Assembly (NCBI GenBank): GCA_019279435.1
Contig: JAAALK010000086.1
Location: 18,211,913 to 18,275,912, forward strand
Length of the DNA stretch: 64,000 nt
From: Zizania palustris
Taxonomy: Eukaryota > Streptophyta > Magnoliopsida > Poales > Poaceae
Reading direction: 5' to 3'
Shown: positions 9,732 to 20,087 of the stretch, piece after piece
Position numbering within the stretch: position 1 is the first letter of the stretch
Layout: every line of letters starts with the position of its first letter
Notes under the pieces: generated by a model
What the model was told of the DNA's origin: nothing
Database searches by the model: none
What the model saw: the letters and a program-made list of their open reading frames with translations, nothing else
Program-made: the position numbers and the translations under genes

Positions 9732-12700
9732 TCACAGCGTCTTCTTCCTGGCGTCCTTGGACATCCCCTTCTTGCGGATGCCGACGGACATGTCGAGGAG
9801 GAACCTGTCAACGAGGGGCTCCGGGAGCGACGCGATGAGGAACCACAGCACGGCGTGCGGCCAGTACGGGGTGCACGTCGGCTCGTGCCCGATGTAGCGG
9901 ACGGCGGCGCGGGCGTACGTCTCCGGCGACGGCGCCAAGAAAGACGCCTTCTTGATGGAGGCCATCTTCGTCGCCGCGTACAGGGGTGCCTGCGTTGCAA
10001 GATCAGAGCTTAATTCAGAACGGCACCAGATAACAATCAGTGAGACGATAGTGAGGCTTTTGTGCCCAAAATCGCGTTGATACCGATAAAAACATCGTGT
10101 AAACATTCTAAAAACATATACACGTAAACGTATAATCAAATCAGTAAAAGATCTTTCATAGTAATGGTACATTCTACTACTCTTTTTCTTAAAGGTTTAT
10201 GATAAGATTAAAGTTTAACATTTCTCACATCAGATATTCATATACTAATTAAAAAAACTAAATATCAGCTAATTATAAAATTAATTAAAGAACCTCTAAA
10301 CTATTTCGTGAGATGAATCTATTAAGTCTAGTTAATCGATCATTAACACATTATACTATAGCGTCAAATTGTCAAATCATAAACTAATTAGGTTTAATAT
10401 ATTCATTTCATGAATTAGCCTAAAGATAATGCAATTAATTTTATAATTAACTCATGATGCTTACTAACAAGAGCCACTGCTTAGCGTAGCAACAGGTGAT
10501 GCTAAAGAGTGCTAGTCAAGGTAGTTATAGCAATATATAGTCAAGTAGTTATAGCAAAAAATTAGCAAACAAATATAGCACAACTATGTATTTTTACATT
10601 GGGACATAGCACTCTTAAGAAAGATGCATAATCTTTTTCTTATACTAAACACCCATATTAACACTAAGGGTCCATTTGGTTCTGATTCTTGAAAGTGATT
10701 CGTGTCCAAAAATCTGGAATCTAAACTAAAGGGGTTCCAAATGAGAACTGATTCCAAAAAATCTGTAGATTACTGCCGTGTTATTTGGAATCTATGTAAA
10801 CCCCTGATTTTTGCCGATTCGTGCCCCTGCTCCAACCCCCCGACTGTCTCCCCCCGCACCTCTCTTCCCCGACCCCTTAGGGGCATAACTGACATTTATT
10901 ACATAATCCATAGTTGAAAACTGTTTTAGTCAAACAACTTACAACTTTTAGCTTTCTGACAACTGTCAACTTACAGCAGCTTTCCGCAGCTTTCCCACAA
11001 CTGACAGCATAAATTAGATTTCCAGGAATCCAGGGTTGAACCAAACACACCCTAAACTTACAACGCAGCCATCATCGTGAACTCAATCAATGTGCCATGC
11101 ATGTACAGCGAATATAATGAAACAGTTCGGCGACGAGATTCTGACGAAGCAGTTGAGAGTTGAGACATCTTGATAAATACCGTTGCAGCTGTCAGCTGAG
11201 ACGCTTAAAAATGGCGGCAGATAGCAGCAGCGTCGACAGCGAGGATGTGATGGGAAATTAAAACAGTTAGGTTGGCCAACACCAACAGGTTGGTTATAAA
11301 TGACCTGATGGTACTAGATGAGACCGAGGCTCTCTGTTCTCCCATCATACTAGGCAGTGGCGGATCTAGGATTTATTTATTGGGGGTACAAAATTAAATA
11401 GACTACAAACCATACATATAATATACCAAAAATTGATTTGACAACAACGATAAAATAAATCGATGATAAATACTCAATCTAGATACACATATATCAAAAT
11501 AATTTATACCATATTCTGAACATAGTGAACCAATATAATTTCTGATAAAACATAAGAAAAATAAAACTTCTTCCATCTAGATAGGGTAGCAGTTAGTAGA
11601 CGTCGTTGTGACTGCCATGCCAACCACCAAGGTGGTGGTCTACTAATCTACACATTGTGACCAGTGGGTATATTGGACAAATTACATTGAACGACACCAA
11701 TAAAATATCTTCTATAAAGGATAGTCAAATTTACTTATACCACACTCAAACAGGCAACTTTCACAGTTATAATGGAGATTAAATCAATATAAGAAAATTT
11801 GTGGCACCTTTATAACAAATCATAGAAAAATACATCGTAGACTATCATGTAACAAGATGATTATTTATTTTTCCAGGAGCTTATTTTAAAGGACTAAAAA
11901 ACTATAATAGAATTATATGAAACAAATACTACTTTTTCAGCAGTACGTATTTACGTAATGACGTAGCGATATTCGTTGGCTATTAGGAATATATGAGAGA
12001 AGATGAATATAGTTAGCTAGTTAGAAAAATAGATTATTAGACTAACTATTAAATTATTGGGCTATATTTTAACCCAATTAAAACAAACACATATACATAT
12101 ACATACACACATATATATATACACTAAAATTTTTGCAAAAAAATTTGGGGTACAAGTGTACCCCCATGCTCCACACTAGGTCCGCCCATGATACTAGGAA
12201 TGTTATTTAGTGATCATTTGTATATATTTTAAAATAATCGTATGGATATATGTTTGTGTATGAGTAATTTATTGCTGGTTGGACAATTTAAATAATTTTA
12301 ACGAATCTAATTATTAAGGTTGTACTCAGCAGGTACAAGTTGCTCTATTAACTTAGGAGTTAGGACAGCATGAGAAGATCATGCTCTTGTTGAGGACTCG
12401 CCTTGGGAATTCAGGTAACCAACTGACCTACCACATTTCCTATAAAATCTTTTACTCCATATGCAGAGAAGTAAAGATAGCAACAGTGGCTTCGTGCGAT
12501 ATATAACTGGACCGCAGGCAACAGGAAACAATCAGGTGAACGCATGAACCGCCAAGAGTAGTAGATGTTTGGTACCTGGCATTGCACATCGATGCCTTTG
12601 TTCTTGTACTCAACAGCCAGGCATCTTGAGAATTGATCAACATAGCTGAAAAAAATAATGAAAAGAGTCGCGTGAATCACTGCAGCTTAGATATGACCCA

Positions 12701-13835
12701 AAGTCGAGTTGCAGCTGGCTGCCATGCAATTGTTGTGCTGCAGAAATATCTATGCAAGATTGGCCACATGACACAAAGCATTATCCACATTTCCACATTC
12801 TAATTCTAATTTAAAATCGTCTTTCATACTTTGATGCAGTTTAGCAAGCAATCCTCCAAATGGTGAAACATATAAAAAGGTGTAAAAGAGAGAGACTTTT
12901 GGGTAGCTAAAGATGTAGTTTGCTTTCTAAGTAAACCTTGGACTGCATAAGCCCAAAACACTGGATCAAAGCATAGTGATGCTTTACTAAAATCTACCAG
13001 TCCATATGAAAAAAGAGGAAAAGAACTGAAATTTGGTTTCAATTGATTCTAACTGGTGCATAGTTCATACCATAACTTACAAAAAGAACATGTCACTAAA
13101 AGATTATTGTTGCTGCCTCATCTAGAAGAGTTGAACCAGTAAGCAAAAAATTAGCATTTAAACATCAATAAAGGCAGCTGGTTAGAGAATATTGAGGAGT
13201 ACTTACGCCTTGGTGGCGGCGTAGACACTGTAGAGTGGGTAGGACGGCAGGATGGTCGAGGCGCCGGAGCCGATGTTGACGATGGCGCCGCGCTTGCGCT
13301 CCACCATGCCGGGGAGCACGGCGTGAGTGACCCGCGTGAGGGCCTCGACGTTGAGGCGTATGAGGTTGCGCATGAGCTCCTCGTCCACCTCGTGGAAGTA
13401 GCGCGCGTACGGGTACGACATGCCGGCGCTATTGACGAGCACGCCAACGTCGAGGCCCCGGATGGAGTCCCGGAGCGCATCCACCTTGGCGGCGAGGCCC
13501 TCGGCGGCGAAGTCGAGCACGAAGGTGCGGACCTCGGCCCTGGGGTGCTTGGCCCTGATCTCCTTGGAGACGGCGGCGAGCTTGTCGGGGCTGCGGCCGA
13601 CGAGCACGAGGTGCAGCCCCGCGGCGGCGAAGCGGAACGCCATCGCGCGGCCGATTCCGTCGGTGGCGCCCGTGACGACGGCCCACTCGCCGTACCGTCG
13701 GCGTAGGGGCTTCCCCGGGCGGAGGAAGGCCGCGTAGAGCCACATGGCGAGGCGCGCCGAGGCCCGCGCCGCGACGAGGAGGCCCACCCCAGCGAGCGCC
13801 AGCGCCCACGCCGGCTGCGCGGACAGCGCGTCCAT
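9732..13835 (-). CDS. KCR1: Very-long-chain 3-oxoacyl-CoA reductase (KCR)
   Basis: Reduces 3-ketoacyl-CoA to 3-hydroxyacyl-CoA with NADPH in the ER fatty-acid elongase, which supplies waxes, sphingolipids and suberin precursors. Exons 13207-13835, 12576-12645 and 9732-9989, all GT-AG, join in frame to 318 residues, the usual length. The short-chain dehydrogenase signature is complete: TGATDGIG at residues 55-62 for NADPH, NSAG at 135-138, catalytic Ser near 190, and Tyr205-xxx-Lys209 (YAATK). A hydrophobic N-terminal segment at about 10-40 fits a membrane anchor. The chain ends KKTL, a KKxx ER-retrieval signal. Intron 2 (9990-12575) is swollen by a Tourist-like MITE and an 836-bp hAT element. 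It corresponds to the maize GL8/Arabidopsis KCR1 family. The single start is preceded by a GC-rich leader. Confidence 0.95.
10190..10450. repeat. Decayed MITE-like segment in KCR intron 2
   Basis: AT-rich sequence with TTTCGTGAGATGAATCTATT and related motifs that resemble the interior of the elements at 3367-3684 and 61934-62413. No clear ends are preserved. Confidence 0.4.
10668..11052. mobile_element. Tourist-like MITE in KCR intron 2
   Basis: 385 bp with inverted ends GGGTCCATTTGGTTC and GAACCAAACACACCC-like sequence (GTTGAACCAAACACACCC), flanked by TAA on both sides (10665-10667, 11053-11055). This is the PIF/Harbinger-type duplication. Non-coding. Confidence 0.75.
11355..12190. mobile_element. 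Non-autonomous hAT element in KCR intron 2
   Basis: 836 bp. The ends CAGTGGCGGATCTAG and CTAGGTCCGCCCATG are inverted copies with few mismatches, flanked by a perfect 8-bp duplication ATACTAGG (11347-11354, 12191-12198). The CA...TG ends and 8-bp duplication are typical of hAT. No transposase frame. The perfect duplication suggests a fairly recent insertion. Confidence 0.88.
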
Positions 13836-13962
13836 GGAGTCGACGCGTGCAGACGGGCGCCCGCGGCGAGGAGGGGAGGGGGAGAGGGAGGGGAGGGGAG
13901 GCGCTGCGCTCGCTGACGCTGTGGCGAGAAGCTGTGGGCGACTGGACGCAAAATGCGACCTG

Positions 13963-13972
13963 TTAAATAAAT
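13963..13972 (-). promoter_or_regulatory. Possible TATA-like element of KCR
   Basis: On the minus strand the sequence reads ATTTATTTAA about 130 bp upstream of the KCR start codon, in otherwise GC-rich DNA. Position and composition fit a core promoter, but no transcript start is visible. Confidence 0.35.
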
Positions 13973-14149
13973 CTGGGCGTATAGCGCGGTGGGCGGTGGC
14001 CGTGGGCGGGGAAGAGTACGGGGAGGGGACGGATCGAACGGCCGGTTGGCTAGCGGCCCAGCGACCACCGCGTCGGGAGTTGGCTGGGATCGGCGTGCCA
14101 CCTAGACCGGATGGACACGCCGCCGTGGAGCCTGTGACACTTCACTGTC

Positions 14150-14574
14150 TTTTTGGCAGCCCAGGTTGCTAGCTAATCCCTCTGGTGGATGGGCTAGGAA
14201 TGTGGACCAGTAGAAAATAATTTTGTGCTATGATTCTCGTTCTCTCTATCATGGGAACAATCTTTAATCTTTTAGATGTTTTCTACATGAAAGTGAAGAA
14301 CGTCTGATGGACTGAAGCCTCTGCCGACCACGTCGCTCTCGTTACCCTATCAAATATGTTGCCGTGCCATCGCCTCCACTCTGTTGATCAGCCTCATTAG
14401 CCCCGAGCTACCCTCACCACCCCATGTCACCTTTACTTCGGTCTTTTGGACGTTCTTCACCTCCACCCGAGAGAGTGAGGACCCATTTTTCACTTGAGGA
14501 ATATGGTGGAAATAACTAAGTTGATTATTATGGGATCCAAATTTATATTAAAATAAAATGTTAATAAGAAAGCA
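14150..14574. other. Intergenic DNA
   Basis: No gene, inverted-repeat element or RNA gene recognised. Confidence 0.4.
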
Positions 14575-14844
14575 CTCGCTCTATCGTCCAAAAAACTTCA
14601 ATTCTATCATAAAAGATTTCACTTATATCTCAGTTCACAAACTAAGGTGTTTTTCATTCAATACCTTTTATATATCTCTTACATATCATTTCCTAATACT
14701 ATTTTTTGCTAACGAATGACATTCTAATTTTTTACTCTTATTACTAATTTACCAGATTTCTCTAAAAATACGTAACAAGATAAAAACAAAGTTTTTTTTT
14801 AACAAAATTGGAGATATAAAAGTAGATCCTTTTGGACAGAGGGG
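14575..14844. mobile_element. Degenerate Stowaway-like MITE
   Basis: The left end CTCGCTCTATCGTCCAAAAA and the right end TTTTGGACAGAGGGG form an imperfect inverted pair. A TA follows the right end but not the left, so the target duplication is decayed. AT-rich interior, non-coding. Confidence 0.5.
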
Positions 14845-15841
14845 TAGGCTACAAAAATTGAAAAAGGGGTGCTGTTTTTATTGAGCCGGTTTGTGCCATA
14901 CATGAAACACTTGCTCTACAAGTTTGTAACACACAACCTACTACCTAGACATGCTGTTTGACACAAGTATGGCTCACCGGAGGTGTGGTGGACCGGGACC
15001 AGCTGGTGTTGGGAGGACAGGGGGTGCAGTTAAGGTAGTTGAAGTTTGATGGCCGAAGTAAATGGGAGGTCACAGATGGCAGGACGGATATTAAAAGCCT
15101 CCAGCTTTGTACTCCCAGCACACAAAGAACGCGTACAAACACGAGGCTGCTTCGTGATTGTCGAATCATTCAGTCATTTGGCTGACATTGCATTCAATTA
15201 AAGAGGGAAAAAATTGAAAGTAGTGTCATCATCATGATATGGTATTAATCCATTTCTAAGACGGATAAAACGAAATGAAATGTCAAGAGACAAATCGTTT
15301 CATTAGAGAGAGAGTATTTCATAAGAGCTAGTTGCATTTAATTACACTGGTTAGCCTAGGAAATAGTGAAATAAAACTCTTCACTGAAAGATGTTATTTC
15401 ATTCGGTTGCAAAGCTAATGTAGACTTTTAGAAAACAGTGTTACGAAACCACGATGTGAATAGTCTAATAGAGTTTTCGCGTTTCAAGGACACGTAGAAA
15501 CCACGGACAATTATTATCTATAAAATTTTGAAATTTACAATATAGATAATTAAATAGACAACAAGTATGATCTATAGACAAGAACTGTCTATTTAGCTGT
15601 TTACAAAGTATTTAATATTTATAGTTGATCTATGCAATTTTAAAATGTGAATGGATGTGTTCAGTTTTTGCACGGGGGCACACGTCGTTCTCGTCGCTTG
15701 GTGAAAGGCCTCACTCTCTTTCTTCCTTTAATGTAGTATTTTGAGGTTATTTTTGCAAAATTTACATGCTACGTACGGCATGAAATAGAGCGTTGCACAT
15801 GCCCTAATGACACATAGATAATACTATTGTCATGATAAAAA
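14845..15841. other. Intergenic DNA
   Basis: AT-rich with short imperfect inverted repeats at about 15200-15480. I see no supported gene. A 74-codon minus-strand frame at 14945-15169 has no recognisable features. Confidence 0.4.
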
Positions 15842-17251
15842 TTAGGGTTAATTGCATCCATGCCACCGTTATTTTCGAAACAGAATGAAATGCCATTACT
15901 ATTTCGCTATTTGCTTCTATGCCATTACTATTTGTTTGTTCTCGTCTGCATGCCATTTTGTACACGTTTAGAGGCTACGGACCCACCTGCAGTCACCAAA
16001 AATTACGTATTACCAACACTGCCCCCAGTCATGCACTGTTCATCTTCTCCATGGCCTCCCGCCGCTCGCGCTCACCATGCTGTTGTCGCCGCCGCCCTGG
16101 ACGCCACTGTCCCGGCTCTTGTTCAGCGATAGCCTCGCCTTGATGGGCGACACGAGCCTTGTCGCCAGCCGTGACGGCGAGAACGAGCATCGCCGGCCCT
16201 TGTTGCTTGACGCCGCCGCCTGTGCCTTCGCCGGGGACGACACGAACCTTGCTGCCAAACGTGACGGTGAGAACGTGCAGCACCGGGTCTTCGTGCCTGA
16301 TGCCGCCGCAGCCGCCTTCGATTTCCCCGGTGGTGACACGGCTACGGGCCTTGAAGCGAGTAGTTTGCCCTGGCTTTTGAGCTTGCACCCGAGCGAGCTC
16401 GGCGGCGACTTGAGCAGAAATTTGTGCGGAGTCTGCCTAGTGATGACCGGGGACCGCGTCTTGTAGAACCGCTTCTACTTCTTGGACGGTGACGGCGAGT
16501 CATACGAGGCGGAGGAGGTGGAAGCGAGGAATGTCGGATTGGGAAACATCACTATCTTCTTGGCCCACGGCCGGTTCCTGGGGGAAACCCGGTTCACAGA
16601 CACCGACGGCCGGCCGAGAGGCGAGGTGGGCTTGAACTGTATCCGGCTACAGGTTTCGGGGTTTTGGGGGCCTCTCTGTTCTTGCTGGCGCCGGCGTCCA
16701 GGACAGCGACGATGTCCCGAGCAAACTGGCTGGCCTGAACGACCTCAAGCACTGTCTCGCCGAGCAGCATCGCCGGCAGCGACATCCGCCTCCACTGTGC
16801 AGCGCCCTCACCGCCACCGAACTTACCGTTCGGCGATTTCCTCTGTGCAAGCGTGGCCCTCATCCTGTCGACGCATCCGCGCCCGAGATCCAAACAAAGA
16901 ATAGCAACGAATCAGACGAATTCACACGGGAGATCAACAAATTTCCAGGACTGGGAACTTACCTGACGGTCTCCTGCTTGCATCGGCAGCTTCCGCTTCT
17001 GCATCATTAGTCTCTCTCTCTCTTTTTTCAGACAAAAGCCATGGAGAAGATGAACAGTGCATGACTGGGGGCAGTGTTGGTAATACGTAATTTTTGGTGA
17101 CTGCAGGTGGGGCCGTAGCCTCTAAACGTGTACAAAATGGCATGCAGGCGAGAACAAACGAATAGTAATGGCATAGAAGCAAATAGCGAAATAGTAATGG
17201 CATTTCATTCTGTTTCGAAAATAACGGTGGCATGAATGCAATTAACCCTAA
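15842..17251. mobile_element. Long-TIR (Mutator-like) element with captured sequence
   Basis: Terminal inverted repeats of about 213 bp (15842-16054 and 17039-17251) match almost base for base; both begin TTAGGGTTAATTGCATCCAT or a close variant. TIRs of this length point to a Mutator-like element. The 984-bp interior is GC-rich, encodes no transposase, and looks like captured host coding DNA, as in a Pack-MULE. It includes about 90-bp units in tandem at 16149-16334. No clean 9-bp target duplication was seen (6 of 9 flanking bases agree), so the exact superfamily is not certain. Confidence 0.75.
16149..16353. repeat. Tandem coding-like repeats inside the long-TIR element
   Basis: Two diverged units of about 90-96 bp start at GACACGAGCCTTGTCGCC (16149) and GACACGAACCTTGCTGCC (16239); a third partial unit follows at 16335. 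In the plus frame each unit includes the pattern RDGEN. In the minus frame each includes FSPSRLA, a Ser/Pro/basic pattern. Which strand was coding in the donor gene is unclear. Confidence 0.6.
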
Positions 17252-18359
17252 AAATTAAAAAAAACATCATAAAATATACATGCGGAATGCATAGTAAACA
17301 GTTAGTAATTCATATCTAACTTGAAAGGATATTAAGAATTATTATTATTATATATGTAACATGAATTTAATTCGATGTATGTTTATTTTCAATTTTAATA
17401 TGTTACAAATTATAGTTTCCAAGTAACCTGAATTTAGGTTTGTATTTAGCAAGAAAGTAAAGGAAAGTGAATTAAAATCTTACAAACAATATATTTGTTT
17501 TTTAAGAAATGAAAATTTAATGATGAATTTAAATAAGAAAAAAATTAAGAAAGGAAACAAATGAACCAAAATTTATATAGTATATCATCCACATTTATTT
17601 AGTAGGTATATATATGATTTAGAATTTATTATAGGTGTCATGTAAATTTGCATGTCAAATACCCGTGTACATTTAAGTAAGAAACAAAATAATTAAGAAA
17701 CATAAACTAACAAAACTTATATGTGGTATGTTTGAAATTTTTCTAAACGACACAAAAAATGTGATACTCGTATGGTATGTATGGTATCACACCCAATATA
17801 CACACTTGTCATGTATCAGTTAGTATAATTAACAACTATATAGATGTCACGAAAATCTGAATTTACATGCATGTTATATATATACTCGCTCATTTAAGTA
17901 GCATATAACACATATGGAAGGTTAATAAAACATATACATGCATGTTTTTTGCAATGTTTAAGAAGTAAAGAAAATTAAATATGATAGCACTAAACACAAG
18001 CGCAAGTATCATATGCAAATATCATTCATGCTGATATTATGTTTTTCCATTTATAAATCCATGATATACATGCAAATGAAAGGCTCGATTTAGGTTATAA
18101 TCCAGGCCGCACGCACAGATCCGATGGTTGAGCGGTGATCCAGCACGCGGGCAGTAGAGTAGCACGTGCCATTCTTCTTCTCCAACGGCGGCTAGGGCGA
18201 TTCAGTGGATGGGAGCTCGATCAAAGTAGTGGCTGAGGTCAGGGGATGACGACGAACCCAATGGAGTCGACAGTGAGGTGGGAGGCGGCTGACGACAATG
18301 AGGAGTGGTGGTTGGAGCTTGGTGGGTAGCGGTGGAGGAAAATGAAGGATATGTCCAAG
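17252..18359. other. AT-rich intergenic DNA
   Basis: Very AT-rich to about 18080, then a GC-richer stretch. No gene, terminal repeats or RNA gene recognised. Confidence 0.4.
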
Positions 18360-19340
18360 AAAATTTCGTGTATTGGAAGTTTTGATAGGTAGTATCAGAC
18401 GTTCTGATTATTTTCTAGTCTCGAGTTAGAGAGCAAATGTTGCTTCAGAAATTCCGATATGGTATCGAAAGTTCCAATGAGCTGGAAGTTCCGAGGTGGG
18501 CGAAAACAGAATGAATCTGTTGCGTGTCGTACTGTATCATGAGACATAAAATACCATGTAGGAAGTTCTGATCTAGGATCGGAAGTTCCTACGTGGACGA
18601 ACAGATTGGATCTGTTATCGATTTGTGGGTTTTGAGATGAGCATGACCAGAGGAGGACATCTTGGAAAGTGAATAAGCCTATATTAGACCTAGCCACCAT
18701 AGACTTCTCTCCTCCTTTTTTTGATATCAATCGTTGAGGTCAAGGATCCCCGTCTCTCACGTGTGGTGCTAGCACGTTACTGTGGGAGAAATTCCATCCT
18801 TGTACGGATGGATATCATGGAGGCATTGCTCCAACAGCGACACTCGTGGACATCTTCATGTGAACGACTACGTCGTCTTCATCGATCGGGTTAGCGAGGG
18901 ACGACAAGGACGAAGCGAGGATAGACTTGACGCGTTACTCCGACATCTTCTTCTGCTGCACCTAGCACGTCTCGTGCTAGAAGGTAACGATCTATGATCT
19001 CGCACGCGCATGAGTCTTGGGCTTAGGGCGGAAATTTTGAATTTGTCAGCTAGCGTAGCTCCAATATTCCCCAACAGTGGTATTAGAGCCTACGTGCGTA
19101 GTGTTCGATCTGGATCCCTCATGTTTGAAGATACATGATGGAAAAACAGATTAGATCTGTTTTTGTCCACGGCAGATCGGAAGTTCCGTTACTGATCGGA
19201 TGTTCCGATATCAAATATTGATTCGATACAGAGAGCAATTGTTGCAGTCTGGGATTCCGATATCGATCGGAAGTTCCGGCGAATCGGAAGTTCCGGCGGA
19301 TCGGAAGCTCCAATGCTAGATCGAAAGTTCTGAACCACGC
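18360..19340 (+). mobile_element. Copia-type LTR retrotransposon remnant (LTR end, PBS and leader)
   Basis: The sequence ending CCCCAACA at 19075 is immediately followed by TGGTATTAGAGCC (19078-19090), one base from the initiator-methionine tRNA primer-binding site TGGTATCAGAGCC. This marks the end of a 5' LTR and start of a leader. The LTR start is not certain; TGTGGGAGAAATTCC at about 18780 is one candidate. Repeated quasi-palindromes of the type ATCGGAAGTTCCGAT lie both before and after the LTR. No gag or pol frame follows, so only a truncated piece remains. Confidence 0.6.
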
Positions 19341-19937
19341 GAAATTTGAAATTCTAAGTCTATTTAGCCGGGTTTTTCAAATCCAAAATCCAGTCACTTG
19401 TAGATTGCTCACTGTAACATCTCAAATTTCCCAAGGTAAAATAAAATGAGAGAAATAAAATTTCTGAATTAAAAAAATTATTTTAATTAGATAAAAAAGA
19501 TAAAAGCATCCAAATGAAACAAAACATGGAGAAATAAATCAAATACTTGTAATGTAAATAGAATACATTATACTTGTCAACCAAACACCGTAATGTAATC
19601 ATAATACATTACATTTATTAACCAAACAAATCCAATAATCTGTTATATTATTATCCCTTAACATCGTAAATGATTTTATTAACGTTTACATTACCTTGAA
19701 CCGACCCAACACTACCTATATTTGATAATATTTAACTTTAATTAACATAAACTATCTTACTAAAATATAATTAATACCAACCGTCTAACTAAAACATATA
19801 TTAACAGATAGAGATATGATGCGACACGATTCCGATTCGAAGGATATTTGTCGGACTATATAACTACGGAGGTGGCCGTTGCGTCGTGACAAATAAACAA
19901 AACAATTATTTTAGGGTAAATCGTAAAAATATCCGCC
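19341..19937. other. Intergenic DNA upstream of the kelch gene
   Basis: AT-rich. About 19545-19630 holds two related copies of a TAATGTAAT...ATACATTA motif each followed by ACCAAACA, probably a small decayed element. No gene seen. Confidence 0.4.
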
Positions 19938-19953
19938 GGCCCAGAGCGGCCCA
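19938..19953. promoter_or_regulatory. Paired site II elements before the kelch gene
   Basis: Two GGCCCA motifs (the reverse complement of TGGGCC), 4 bases apart, about 135-150 bp upstream of the start codon at 20088. TGGGCC/T elements are known TCP-bound sites in promoters of plant growth and ribosome-related genes. Function here is inferred from position only. Confidence 0.5.
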
Positions 19954-20087
19954 CTGTTCGAGCGCCGGCGCCGGCGCCACCGACCCTCCCTTGCAAGGGT
20001 TTTAGGCTTTTAGCCTCCGCCTCCGGCCTCCGGCGAGCAAGTGGGGAGTTAGAGAGAGAGGTCGAGCATCCGGTCGGCGGAGTGGAG

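Noticed and set aside
9464..10000. 178-codon minus-strand frame overlapping KCR exon 3
   Set aside because: Its first half is an out-of-frame shadow of KCR. Only the part after the KCR stop is kept as a finding.
13151..14101. 316-codon minus-strand frame over KCR exon 1
   Set aside because: It is a GC-rich shadow of the KCR frame, with Arg/Ser/Pro/Ala-rich composition and no domain.
16077..16466. 129-codon plus-strand frame in the long-TIR element as a host gene
   Set aside because: It lies wholly inside a transposable element, with no promoter or partner exons and an equally open opposite strand.
18395..18730. 111-codon minus-strand frame
   Set aside because: It overlaps the repetitive copia remnant, and its residues follow the GGAAGTTCC repeat rather than a protein family.
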